Shown here in pieces: positions 43,413 to 51,897 of a stretch of 64,000 nt of DNA; within the stretch, counting starts at the first letter, position 1, and each line of letters begins with the position of its first letter. Below the pieces are notes generated by a model. That model was not told the origin of the DNA. It did not search any database and saw only the letters and a list, made by a program, of their open reading frames with translations. The DNA lies in IMG/VR virus record IMGVR_UViG_3300007644_000002, positions 18,715 to 82,714 of that record; one strand, given 5' to 3'. A program made the translations under genes and the position numbers. The DNA is from a virus.

Positions 43413-44123
43413 TTATTCAGCAGACGCAATGTCTTCCAATACTAGATCACGTAGAGCATCTGAACCATCAGTAGTATCAAATACATAAGATACTGTACAA
43501 CGCCAGTCAGTATCGGCAGCAGCTGCGTGATAAAGAAGGGTTTCTGGTTCACGGTAGTGTCCGAAGTATGCGGCTTTACAAGTCCACACGCCGGGCTTGT
43601 CTTGGCAACGAACAACTTCCTTAGTTTCAGGATGAATGTAATCAAAGTAACCAGAACCATCTCCAGAATAAGAGAAGATTAGGTTGAAGCCCGGAGCGTT
43701 AGCATTATTGTGCCAAGAGATATATCCGCCTGGCGGGTATACTGCGCACAATGCGTTATGTTTAACTGATAAGAAGTTCATCATCCTATCATTCAACTCA
43801 CCTAGGTGTCTAGTGAGGTCTCTTTTAAAGATAGGGTCAGCATCACCCTCAAACATTGAGTGAGCCCGTTCGGATAACTTGAAGTTATATCCTACTAGTT
43901 GGTCAGGGAACCCTTCATGAGCAGTCTTCTGGTCAAGAATTTCGTTCATATATGGCGCGCCGACGTAGTAACTACGCTGGCGAATATGTTCTGCTCCATT
44001 CAAGTGGCAGTTCTTTTCAAAACCAGCCCAAGTATGAAGTTTAGCATATTCCCCAAGTATCTCCAGAAGTTCTGGATTATTAACGTCGATATGCTTTAGA
44101 TATTGGTCGTTTACCTGTGTCAT
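43413..44123 (-). CDS. 2OG-oxygenase-like protein, paralogue B
   Basis: A 236-residue paralogue of the protein at 15688. It shares YPPGGYISWHNNANA (129-143), CKAAYFGHY, LLYHAA (196-201) and R208 before TVSYV. As in paralogue A the iron-binding H-x-D is W-H-N-N. It lies last in a three-gene unit with a glycosyltransferase, under an early-type promoter, so it is probably made early and may modify a host or sugar substrate. Two forms in one genome argue for distinct roles. Confidence 0.65.
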   Translation of the reverse strand: MTQVNDQYLKHIDVNNPELLEILGEYAKLHTWAGFEKNCHLNGAEHIRQRSYYVGAPYMNEILDQKTAHEGFPDQLVGYNFKLSERAHSMFEGDADPIFKRDLTRHLGELNDRMMNFLSVKHNALCAVYPPGGYISWHNNANAPGFNLIFSYSGDGSGYFDYIHPETKEVVRCQDKPGVWTCKAAYFGHYREPETLLYHAAAADTDWRCTVSYVFDTTDGSDALRDLVLEDIASAE

Positions 44124-44848
44124 ACGATTGGTGTGTCCTTATTTAAACCAGCAGAGAAGTGACGTAAAATCACGGGCCCTGTCTCAGGTTTAGTTCTTGC
44201 CCAGTTGAAGGCATTGTAATAATTCCATCTCAAGTCGTCATCGAAGATACCAACTTTGAGATCCTTATATTTTTCTTCTTTCTCGGTCAACCACCAGAGG
44301 GAGAACTGATCCCAAGACTTTAGAGAATCAATATAACCTTCGGGCCACCAAGTATCATTCATTTGCTTGTATGTTAAATCCCACCAATCCTGCATAAATT
44401 CGCGGACGATTGGTTTAGTCATATCATACAAACATACCCCACCACAAAGAGTAAATTTAGCCATACCTTCTGGTGTGGAGAAATCACGTTCCGCATAAAT
44501 GTAGTCGCGATCATCAGTCAGTTCAGAGAATACCACATCGTAGTCTTTCATCTCATCCCATACCTTGATGATGTCTTCGTGCTCACATTCCATGTCAGCA
44601 TCAATATACATTGTTATGTCATATGGCGAACGTGCCATACCCCATAACTTAGCACGATAATGGTTGTCGCAGATAATAACATCATCGGCAACATCATAAC
44701 CACGTTCGTCAATATATTTTTCTTCTGTCACGAGACAGATTTTACAATCCTCATAGAAGTCTCTTAGACTTTCTGCGAGGTTAAGAGCATACAAATAAAA
44801 GTTAGGTTTATTTGATGCTACAATTACGAACCCTTTGGTCTTCTCCAT
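44120..44848 (-). CDS. Glycosyltransferase (GT-A, family 8-like)
   Basis: A 242-residue protein. N-terminal GFVIVASNKPNFYLYALNLAESL and the metal motif YIDADMEC (81-88; D83-x-D85) are standard for GT-A enzymes, and CGGVCLYDM is the second conserved loop. C-terminal VILRHFSAGLNK resembles the closing H motif of the family. Overlaps both neighbours (4 and 1 bases), so it is translated with the 149-residue protein and the 2OG paralogue. Confidence 0.8.
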   Translation of the reverse strand: MEKTKGFVIVASNKPNFYLYALNLAESLRDFYEDCKICLVTEEKYIDERGYDVADDVIICDNHYRAKLWGMARSPYDITMYIDADMECEHEDIIKVWDEMKDYDVVFSELTDDRDYIYAERDFSTPEGMAKFTLCGGVCLYDMTKPIVREFMQDWWDLTYKQMNDTWWPEGYIDSLKSWDQFSLWWLTEKEEKYKDLKVGIFDDDLRWNYYNAFNWARTKPETGPVILRHFSAGLNKDTPIV

Positions 44849-45297
44849 TACTCAGTCCCTTCCAGAGATTCCTGTAGAATGAGAATAGAGTACAAGTCTA
44901 CTTCGATACGAGACTTCGCACGACGTAACTTTCCTTTTAATTTGCGGTTCTTAGAGGCTTTAATCTCATCAACCTCAAATGCTTCTAATTTATAATTGAA
45001 GAGTTTCTCTAACTTACGCGCCTTCTGGTGTTCTAGTTCGCGCTGCTTTTCTTCTTCTTGCTCGGCATTTTTGCGTGTTACCCGATTAGTTGTTTCTTTA
45101 TCAATGTTATCTTCACCTACAGACCCGATGACTTCATCAAACAACTCATTTGGATTACCGTCTTTATCTACACGGTTCAGTAACATTACTTGCCTTGTTA
45201 CTCTTCCAACATCATCTTCCATTTCTAGGATACAGTTCAACTTATCTTTTGCGTCTGTTTCCCAAAAAGCATTGTCCATCCACTTTCTGTAACTCAT
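44848..45297 (-). CDS. Conserved-looking hypothetical protein, charged helical
   Basis: A 149-residue protein with a globular start (SYRKWMDNAFWETDAKDKLN) and a long charged helix (about 72-120, EEEKQRELEHQKARKLEKLF) then a basic RKLKGKLRRAKSRIEVD region, suggesting coiled coil and nucleic-acid or membrane contact. Function not recognised. It is the first gene after an early-type promoter that is followed by a hairpin. Confidence 0.6.
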   Translation of the reverse strand: MSYRKWMDNAFWETDAKDKLNCILEMEDDVGRVTRQVMLLNRVDKDGNPNELFDEVIGSVGEDNIDKETTNRVTRKNAEQEEEKQRELEHQKARKLEKLFNYKLEAFEVDEIKASKNRKLKGKLRRAKSRIEVDLYSILILQESLEGTE

Positions 45298-45347
45298 CTA
45301 TTCATTCTCCAAAAGGGGTATTAAATTCAATTCAGTATTATATATGA

Positions 45348-45376
45348 TAAAAATAAGTGGGCCATTTCTGACCCAC
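45348..45376 (-). terminator. Hairpin (terminator-like) directly after an early promoter
   Basis: Minus strand GTGGGTC, AGAAAT loop, GGCCCAC stem followed by TTATTTTT. It lies 15-50 bases after the -10 of the promoter at 45391-45419, so it both stops read-through from the repeat-protein gene and is the 5' leader of the new transcript. Confidence 0.75.
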
Positions 45377-45390
45377 CCAATTTATTAACC

Positions 45391-45419
45391 ATTATACACT
45401 AATATCAGTCTGTTGTCAA
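45391..45419 (-). promoter_or_regulatory. Perfect sigma-70-type early promoter
   Basis: Minus strand TTGACA, 17-base spacer, TATAAT, placed between late genes. It would express the 45297-43413 cassette early. Confidence 0.85.
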
Positions 45420-45422
45420 ATA

Positions 45423-48400
45423 TTATGCGGTTCTTACATATAAAGTATATGCTTCAACTGTCGAGTAAGACGATTGAATTGTGGTACCAACATAATCACC
45501 AACAAATGCGCGAGAGTAATTACCAGCAAAGTCTCTTGAGTAATTACCAGTGAAGTCACGAGCATAGTCACCAGTGAAGTCGCCAGCATATGATGATGTA
45601 CGAACCCGAGTGTAATCAGCAGAGTATGCTGAAGTACGTAGTCGCGAGTAAGCAGACACTCGAACTCGGCTGAAAGTATCAGTTGAGTTACGAGTATATT
45701 CACCTAAGAATCCACGAGTGTAATTACCAATGAAGTTACCGGCGTAAGCAGAAACACGGTTACGGATATAGTTGCCCGCAAATGTTCTTGCGTAGTTACC
45801 AGTAAAGTCACCTACGAATTCAGTTGTGTACGCACCGGCATATTCGCCAGCAAATGTTCTTGCGTAGTTACCTGCGAAATCGCCTGCGAAATCACGAGTA
45901 TAGTTACCAGCGTAGTCTCGTGAGTAGTTACCCGCAAATGTTCTTGCGTAAGTACCAGCGTATTCACCCGCAAAATTGCGTGAGTAAACACCAGTGTATT
46001 GACCAGAGAATCCACGTGAGTAAGTACCAGTATATTCACCAACGAATCCACGTGAGTAAGTACCAGCGTATTCGCCTACAAAACCACGTGAGTAAGTACC
46101 AGTATATTCACCAACGAATCCACGAGAGTAAGTACCAGTGTACGACGATGGACGTGTACGGGAATAAGTCTCTACACGAGTTCTTGAGAAGTCACGAGCA
46201 TAGTTACCAACATAAGAAGTAGCATACGCACCAGTGTATTCACCCGCAAAATTACGTGAGTAAGTACCAGCATAAGCAGAAACACGAGTACGGGCATAAG
46301 CAGAAACACGAGTTCTCGCGAAATCACGACTATAGTTACCAGTATAAGAGGTAGCATATACGCCAGTATATTGTCCAGAGAAACCGCGTGAGTAAGTACC
46401 AGCATATTCGCCAGCGAAACCACGAGAGTAAACTCCAGTATATTGACCAGAGAAGTCACGTGCGTAGTTACCGACGTAGTTACCCACAAAGTCACCGACG
46501 TAATTACCGGCAAAGTTACCCGCGTAGTTACGAGCATATTCGCCAGCAAATGTTCTTGCGTAGTTACCCGCAAAGTCACCGGCAAAGTCAGTTATACGAT
46601 CACGAGTGTATGCGCTACCACGAGTACGGGCATAAGCAGAAACACGAGTACGGGCATAAGCAGAAACACGACTACGTGTAGATGTACGAGTATATTCACC
46701 AACGAAGTCACCAGCAAAGTCACCTGCGAAGGCACGAGCATAGTTACCAACGTAGTCGCCAGTGAAAGTAGTTGCGTAGTTACCAATATAGTTACCGGCA
46801 TAGTCACCCGCAAAGCCGCGAGCATAGTTGCCAACGAAGTCACCAGTGAAAGTAGTTGCGTAGTTACCGACGAAGTTTCCTGCGAAGTTAGTTACACGAT
46901 CACGAGCAAAGTCACCAACATAGTTAGTAACACGTGTACGAGCAAAGTCACCAACATAGTTAGTAACACGTGTACGAGCAAAGTCACCAACATAGTTGGT
47001 GATGCGTGTACGAGTAAAGTCACCCACGTAAGGAGTAACACGTGTACGAGAGTATGCTGATGGACGAGTACGTGTTGATGTACGTGTTGATGTACGAGCA
47101 TATTCACCAACGAAGTCACCAACGTAATTACCGACGAAGTCTCTTGCGTAGTTACCAACGAAGTCGCCAGCATAACCACGAGCATAGTCACCAATGTAGT
47201 CGCCAGCGTAGTATCCAACACGAGTATAATAGCCGGTAGCAGTAAAATCAGTCACGCGGTCACGTGTGTAATCTTCATTCGCAGCACGAGCACGTGTGTA
47301 ATCTAATGTTGCGGCACGAGCACGTGTGTAATCTAATGTTGCGGCACGATCACGTGTATATGTTTCTGTTGCGGCACGAGCACGTGTGTAATCAACGGTA
47401 CGCGTATAGTTACCGGTATACACTGGGGTACGAGTATAGTACTCTGCTGCAGATACGAGACGGGTACGAGTATAATCAACTGTTGCTGTTGATGTACGAG
47501 TATAAGAAGTAATGAAGTACCCTGTTACACGCGTGTAGTACACAGTCAGGGTGTAGAACTGCCAATATCCTTGATATCGCGCATAAGTTCCGGCAGTGCG
47601 TGAGTAAGCCGCCGTCGCCGCGCTTGAACGACTATAGTTACCAATATAAGATGTCGTACTAGTATAGTTACCCATATAAGATATCATGGTATTGTATGGG
47701 TTTGAATAACGGACATAGTCTCCGATAAATGAGGGAGCACGAGTGTATGTATCAACTCTAGTATAGTTACCAGTATATGTTACGGGACGACTATAGTTAC
47801 CAGTGTATGTTACGCCACGAGTATAGTTACCAGTGTATGTTACGCCACGAGTATAGTTACCAGTGTATGTTACAGGTCGGAGATAGTTACCGACAAAGTT
47901 TCCTGCGTAATACAATACACGAGTATAAGCTAGCGTACGAGTTGAAGTCTGAATTGCATTACGAGCGTAAGCTGAGTAACGAGTACGTGTAGAAGTACGT
48001 GCGTAAGCAGAACCACGGGTACGAGTATAATCAGTTATGCGAGTACGGGCATAATTACCTACGAAGTCACCAGCATAGTCGCCGACATAGTTTCGGGCAT
48101 AATCACCTACAAAGTCACCAGTAAAGGTAGTAGCATAATTACCTACGAAGTCACCAGTAAAGGTAGTCGCGTAGTTACCTACGAAGTCGCCAGTAAAGGT
48201 AGTCGCGTAGTTACCTACGAAGTCACCAGTAAAGGTAGTAGCATAATTACCTACAAAGTTACCCGCAAAGTTAGTTACACGATCACGAGCAAAGTCACCA
48301 ATATAGTTAGTGATGCGTGTTCTGGCGTAAGCTGAATAACGAGTTCGTGTTGAAGTTATGGTAGAATCGCGAGTAAAGTCACCAACATAGTTAGTGATGC

Positions 48401-50450
48401 GTGTTCTGGCGTAAGCTGAGTAACGAGTACGAGCAGATGTACGAGTAGATGTACGAGCATAGTTACCAACGAAGTCGCCAGCAAAAGCACGAGCATAGTC
48501 TCCGACAAAATTTCTAGCATAGTCTCCGACAAAATTTCTAGCATAGTTACCGACGAAGTTACCGGCAAAGTTAGTTACACGATTGCGAACATAAGCAGAT
48601 ACGCGAGCTCTTGAGTAAATACCAGCGAAATTAGTTACACGGTCACGAGTATAGTCAGTGATACGAGTTCTTGTGTAATCAGCAGAGTATGCTGAAGTAC
48701 GAGTTCTCGAATAAACACCAGAATAAGTTGAAACACGGTTACGAGCATATGTTCCAGCGTAAGCAGAAACACGATTACGTGAATAAGTACCTGAGAACGT
48801 TGAACCACGAGCACGAGTAAACTCTCCGGTGTAGTTTCCTACAAAACCGCGAGTATAGTTACCGGCAAAGTTACGAGCATATGTTCCGGCGTAAGCAGAA
48901 ACACGTGTACGACCATATGTTCCTGAGAACGATGAAGGACGTGTACGAGTAAACGCACCAGCATACTGGCCAGAGAATGAACGAGAATAGTTACCTACAA
49001 AGTCTCGAGCATATGTGCCTGAGTAAGTAGAAACACGTGTACGAGCATAAACACCAGAATAAGCAGAAGAACGTGTACGAGCATATGTGCCTGCGTAAGC
49101 AGAAACACGGTTACGCGAGTATGTTCCCGCATAAGAACTTACACGGTTACGCGAGTATGTTCCTGAATATGAGGAAACACGAGTACGAGCATATGTGCCT
49201 GCGTAAGTTGATACACGGCCGCGAGTATAGGATGACGGACGAGTACGTGTAAACACACCAGTGAAATTAGTAATACGGTTACGAGCGAATGTAGACACAC
49301 GTGCGCGGGCATAGTAACCAGTAAAGTTACCAACAAATCCCTGTAACCTAACACGAGTGTAGGTTGACTGACGGTTCAATACATATTCGCCAGTAAATGT
49401 ACGAGAGAAGTTAGTTATGCGGTCACGTGAATAAGTTGACTGACGGTCACGAGAGTAATTACCCGTGAAATCTCCAACATATTCTCCAGCGAAGTTGCGG
49501 CTATAGTTGCCAGCAAAGTCACGAGTATAATTGCCGACATAGTTGCCAGCGAAGTCTTGAGTACTAACGCGAGTAGAAACCCTACTAAATGTTGAGTTAC
49601 GGTCACGAGTATAAGAAGAAATACGAGCACGAGTATAAGCACTATTACGTGTTCTAGCATATGAAACTTCTGCGGTATTTCTTTTAGTGTTTAGTGCGGT
49701 ACCTACAGCCTTCCAAGTGCCTGGGGCAGTTGGTACACCTTGTGAAGATGAACGCAATTGATAAGAACCAATGTTGCCTGCGGTTGCGCGTAGTGTTTTA
49801 ATTCTCTGACCAAGAGTGAACTGGATTTGATCATCAGTCATTTCTCGGAAACCAGTGAAGTTACCGCTGACATCATATGATGTTGAAACTGGACGAACCG
49901 CAGCAATTGCGGTCATATTGTTTCTTATATAGATACTGTATTGAGTTTCGGTTCCATCTCCCCTTGTATCCTTGAATACGTTAGGAATAAACTGAATATA
50001 GTCTACGCCAGGCGAAGATGCTGCTAATCTGAAAGTACCTACGTAATCATTTTGAGCAAGATTACTTAGAACTCGATTAGCAAGATTATTCAAATCACCA
50101 TCTACCATTTCGTAGAAGCCGGGATTTGAGGTATCGTAGTATCCTACTGGACGGACAAAGTTCGCACCTACTTCATTCGCGGTTCCACCATTTTGATATA
50201 ACGTAGTAGTGGTAGAACCGGAAGTGATTTGAGAAGCAGGGTGCGTACCCGTTGCTTCATTGAAAAAAGTATCAATAAATGTACCAATACTCATATCACC
50301 GGTCAAAGTAATTTGACCCGTATCACTTGAAGGAGAAGATGCTAGTGCTTGTCCCACCGCATACGCAAGATAGTTCTCTTCCGTAGGAGTGAATTCCTGT
50401 AGGTCACCATTCGAATTTTTAATTTTTAATGGGATGCTCGATGCTGACAC
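45423..50450 (-). CDS. Giant Tyr/Arg/Gly tetrapeptide-repeat protein, probable tail fibre
   Basis: A 1675-residue protein from a GTG start (50450; purine-rich GAGAGCG upstream). Residues 1-about 258 are ordinary and fibre-like (SVALQ-type, containing KIKNSNGDLQEFTPTEENY, PVGYYDTSNPGFYEMVDG). From about 262 to about 1650 it is an almost unbroken tetrapeptide array: position 2 aromatic (Y/F) or R, position 4 G or R, e.g. NYAR, DFVG, TFAG, EYAG, TRVS. I see essentially no Lys, Cys or His in it. A central block (about residues 850-1060) has a different 10-residue beat (VTYTGNYTRG; AATLDYTRAR). The alternation suits beta strands with aromatic/Arg on one face. Late promoters lie upstream, and a tail-fibre-chaperone-like gene precedes it, so a virion fibre is most likely. 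Function unknown. Confidence 0.8.
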   Translation of the reverse strand: MSASSIPLKIKNSNGDLQEFTPTEENYLAYAVGQALASSPSSDTGQITLTGDMSIGTFIDTFFNEATGTHPASQITSGSTTTTLYQNGGTANEVGANFVRPVGYYDTSNPGFYEMVDGDLNNLANRVLSNLAQNDYVGTFRLAASSPGVDYIQFIPNVFKDTRGDGTETQYSIYIRNNMTAIAAVRPVSTSYDVSGNFTGFREMTDDQIQFTLGQRIKTLRATAGNIGSYQLRSSSQGVPTAPGTWKAVGTALNTKRNTAEVSYARTRNSAYTRARISSYTRDRNSTFSRVSTRVSTQDFAGNYVGNYTRDFAGNYSRNFAGEYVGDFTGNYSRDRQSTYSRDRITNFSRTFTGEYVLNRQSTYTRVRLQGFVGNFTGYYARARVSTFARNRITNFTGVFTRTRPSSYTRGRVSTYAGTYARTRVSSYSGTYSRNRVSSYAGTYSRNRVSAYAGTYARTRSSAYSGVYARTRVSTYSGTYARDFVGNYSRSFSGQYAGAFTRTRPSSFSGTYGRTRVSAYAGTYARNFAGNYTRGFVGNYTGEFTRARGSTFSGTYSRNRVSAYAGTYARNRVSTYSGVYSRTRTSAYSADYTRTRITDYTRDRVTNFAGIYSRARVSAYVRNRVTNFAGNFVGNYARNFVGDYARNFVGDYARAFAGDFVGNYARTSTRTSARTRYSAYARTRITNYVGDFTRDSTITSTRTRYSAYARTRITNYIGDFARDRVTNFAGNFVGNYATTFTGDFVGNYATTFTGDFVGNYATTFTGDFVGNYATTFTGDFVGDYARNYVGDYAGDFVGNYARTRITDYTRTRGSAYARTSTRTRYSAYARNAIQTSTRTLAYTRVLYYAGNFVGNYLRPVTYTGNYTRGVTYTGNYTRGVTYTGNYSRPVTYTGNYTRVDTYTRAPSFIGDYVRYSNPYNTMISYMGNYTSTTSYIGNYSRSSAATAAYSRTAGTYARYQGYWQFYTLTVYYTRVTGYFITSYTRTSTATVDYTRTRLVSAAEYYTRTPVYTGNYTRTVDYTRARAATETYTRDRAATLDYTRARAATLDYTRARAANEDYTRDRVTDFTATGYYTRVGYYAGDYIGDYARGYAGDFVGNYARDFVGNYVGDFVGEYARTSTRTSTRTRPSAYSRTRVTPYVGDFTRTRITNYVGDFARTRVTNYVGDFARTRVTNYVGDFARDRVTNFAGNFVGNYATTFTGDFVGNYARGFAGDYAGNYIGNYATTFTGDYVGNYARAFAGDFAGDFVGEYTRTSTRSRVSAYARTRVSAYARTRGSAYTRDRITDFAGDFAGNYARTFAGEYARNYAGNFAGNYVGDFVGNYVGNYARDFSGQYTGVYSRGFAGEYAGTYSRGFSGQYTGVYATSYTGNYSRDFARTRVSAYARTRVSAYAGTYSRNFAGEYTGAYATSYVGNYARDFSRTRVETYSRTRPSSYTGTYSRGFVGEYTGTYSRGFVGEYAGTYSRGFVGEYTGTYSRGFSGQYTGVYSRNFAGEYAGTYARTFAGNYSRDYAGNYTRDFAGDFAGNYARTFAGEYAGAYTTEFVGDFTGNYARTFAGNYIRNRVSAYAGNFIGNYTRGFLGEYTRNSTDTFSRVRVSAYSRLRTSAYSADYTRVRTSSYAGDFTGDYARDFTGNYSRDFAGNYSRAFVGDYVGTTIQSSYSTVEAYTLYVRTA
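46903..47046 (-). repeat. Four 36-bp tandem units in the repeat-protein gene
   Basis: Units start at 46903, 46939, 46975 and 47011; the first two are nearly identical, the last more diverged. Each encodes 12 residues (RVTNYVGDFART type). Confidence 0.85.
47281..47400 (-). repeat. Four 30-bp tandem units in the repeat-protein gene
   Basis: Units start at 47281, 47311, 47341 and 47371 and encode a 10-residue beat (AATLDYTRAR type), breaking the 12-residue rhythm of the flanks. Confidence 0.8.
47761..47880 (-). repeat. Four 30-bp tandem units in the repeat-protein gene
   Basis: Units start at 47761, 47791, 47821 and 47851 and encode VTYTGNYTRG; the second and third are almost identical. Confidence 0.85.
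48105..48248 (-). repeat. Four 36-bp tandem units in the repeat-protein gene
   Basis: Units at 48105, 48141, 48177 and 48213 encode TFTGDFVGNYAT; the copies differ at only a few bases, consistent with recent slippage or recombination. Confidence 0.88.
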
Positions 50451-50500
50451 AATTATCGCTCTCTTTTTGTTAAGTTGAAATTAATTGCTAATAACACTGT

Positions 50501-50508
50501 TATTTATA
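50501..50508 (-). promoter_or_regulatory. T4-type late promoter (TATAAATA), proximal
   Basis: Exact octamer on the minus strand, 51 bases before the GTG of the repeat protein. Confidence 0.83.
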
Positions 50509-50523
50509 AGATTATGAAATGTG

Positions 50524-50604
50524 TAAACCCACTTATCATCCCATAATTTTAAGACTTTCTCGTATTTATAAGAATTCTTTTGTACGGGTTGATAAGTGGG
50601 TTTA
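50524..50604. repeat. 15-bp perfect inverted repeat enclosing a late promoter
   Basis: TAAACCCACTTATCA (50524-50538) and TGATAAGTGGGTTTA (50590-50604) are perfect complements, with CCC/GGG continuing after one mismatch. The 51-base interior holds the distal TATAAATA at 50563-50570. Confidence 0.75.
50563..50570 (-). promoter_or_regulatory. T4-type late promoter (TATAAATA), distal and inside an inverted repeat
   Basis: Second exact octamer, 62 bases upstream of the proximal one; a tandem late promoter for the repeat-protein gene. Confidence 0.78.
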
Positions 50605-50623
50605 TCTAGATTCGTATAATAAG

Positions 50624-51121
50624 TTAAACTTCTTGAGGCCAAACAACTTTATCTACGGAGTCTACTACGGTTAGGTCTACTGTATCAGTGATATCTCTTA
50701 ACGCTTGACGGTAATCAATGTATTGTTGTCGTTTTTCAGCTGAAAGTGGAGCATCAGGTAGCATAGCCCAATCAGTATGGAAAAGTTTCATATCTCTTTG
50801 AGCGCGAATCTCGCCCTTGATAACTTCTTTGTCCCATGTCCACTTCGCGGGTGTTACACTTCTATCCCAGAATGAATGATAATTAGGTCGACGGTCAACA
50901 GTCAACCATTCGTCCAATTCGTCATCCCATACATGAGTGTTTACAAATTCTTCTAATGCTACACTACCGGCACATTCATAGATACGGTGAATTATATGAC
51001 CATTACGGTCAGTAACACCATCTTCGGGATAAATGCCATTATCTAAATCCGTTCTTTTAATCACTCCATTTTCATCGTGAAGTGCTACTATAGGGCTAAC
51101 CCCTCTTTCATTGTCGCTCAT
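50624..51121 (-). CDS. Tail protein with tail-fibre chaperone-like C-terminus
   Basis: A 165-residue protein. The C-terminal third (about 110-165) has the R-D-x-x-L-x-x-T-D-W-x-x-LPD-x-PL pattern (RDMKLFHTDWAMLPDAPLSAE then YRQALRDI and VVWPQ), as in phage tail assembly chaperone/fibre assembly proteins. The N-terminal part (GIYPEDGVTDRNGHIIHRIYE) is specific. It is encoded just before the giant repeat protein and may assist or bind it. Confidence 0.7.
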   Translation of the reverse strand: MSDNERGVSPIVALHDENGVIKRTDLDNGIYPEDGVTDRNGHIIHRIYECAGSVALEEFVNTHVWDDELDEWLTVDRRPNYHSFWDRSVTPAKWTWDKEVIKGEIRAQRDMKLFHTDWAMLPDAPLSAEKRQQYIDYRQALRDITDTVDLTVVDSVDKVVWPQEV

Positions 51122-51148
51122 GTTATATTTTCTCCAATTTAAATTATG

Positions 51149-51886
51149 TTATTCTACGCCAAGGTGGGTTTTACCCACAACATAGGGGGCGAGGGATTGC
51201 GTATAAGTTCTTCCACTGTAACCACCGATGTATGATACATTATAGGATCCACTACCCGATGAATGCTCATATATGTGACCGACGAAGCTGCTACCCCCGT
51301 AGAAGATTTGAGTGCCGGGCGAGCCTGAGTTGCTGAACAATATAGAGAAGGTTCTTGTATAGCCTGTTACACTAGTAAACTCTAGTTGCGCTGCGCTAAT
51401 CCATTCTTCTGCACTATAAGGAGCAGTTATATAAATACCATGACCAAGCGGATACATGTAAGATTGGTATTTATCAATGTAAACTTCACCTTCATCGGTA
51501 GTTTGAAACATACGACTATCGAAAGAAGTTACATATGCGCCAGTTTTACAGACTAAACCGAAGTTACCCGATTTAGGTAGTGTCGCCATATCTTCTAGTA
51601 CAGCGTAGTTCACTCCCGTAACGCCGGGCGACCCACCGCTATTTACAGGGAAGAAGGAGATTGAAAAAACATCACCATATAACCAAGTTTTAGTGGCGCT
51701 TATCTCGATTTTGCTACCCAAAGGTAGTGTTCCGATGTTAAATAGTACTAACTGTCCCGCCTTAACGGTAAGACCGGTGTTAAATGCTATATACCCTTTA
51801 CTTACAGTAACAGTTCCACGACCAACTTCATTACTATCAAATAGGATATCTTCATCGGGATTCTTTATTTGTAAACCATATGCCAT
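51149..51886 (-). CDS. Predicted virion structural protein
   Basis: A 245-residue Gly/Ser/Tyr-rich beta protein starting MAYGLQIKNPDEDILFDSNE, a start shared in style with the next protein (MSYGLKCYTAGGYLSFDADQ). Such proteins occur in the tail/fibre clusters of marine T4-like phages. No catalytic motif, no signal peptide. Likely a fibre-tip or adhesin component. Confidence 0.6.
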   Translation of the reverse strand: MAYGLQIKNPDEDILFDSNEVGRGTVTVSKGYIAFNTGLTVKAGQLVLFNIGTLPLGSKIEISATKTWLYGDVFSISFFPVNSGGSPGVTGVNYAVLEDMATLPKSGNFGLVCKTGAYVTSFDSRMFQTTDEGEVYIDKYQSYMYPLGHGIYITAPYSAEEWISAAQLEFTSVTGYTRTFSILFSNSGSPGTQIFYGGSSFVGHIYEHSSGSGSYNVSYIGGYSGRTYTQSLAPYVVGKTHLGVE

Positions 51887-51897
51887 TATATTATACC

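Noticed and set aside
46388-47512. Plus-strand open frames within the repeat-protein gene
   Set aside because: Shadows of low-complexity repeats; composition mirrors the minus-strand codons.
45423-49700. CRISPR-like or DNA-level regular repeats
   Set aside because: The regularity follows the reading frame of one very long protein (12-base codon quartets) with no spacers; it is coding repeat, not an array.
45423-50450. Diversity-generating retroelement target
   Set aside because: No reverse transcriptase or template repeat is visible in the window; variation looks like tandem duplication.
50590-50616. Possible plus-strand sigma-70 promoter (TTGATA ... TATAAT)
   Set aside because: The spacer is 20 bases and the region is better explained by the inverted repeat and minus-strand late promoters.
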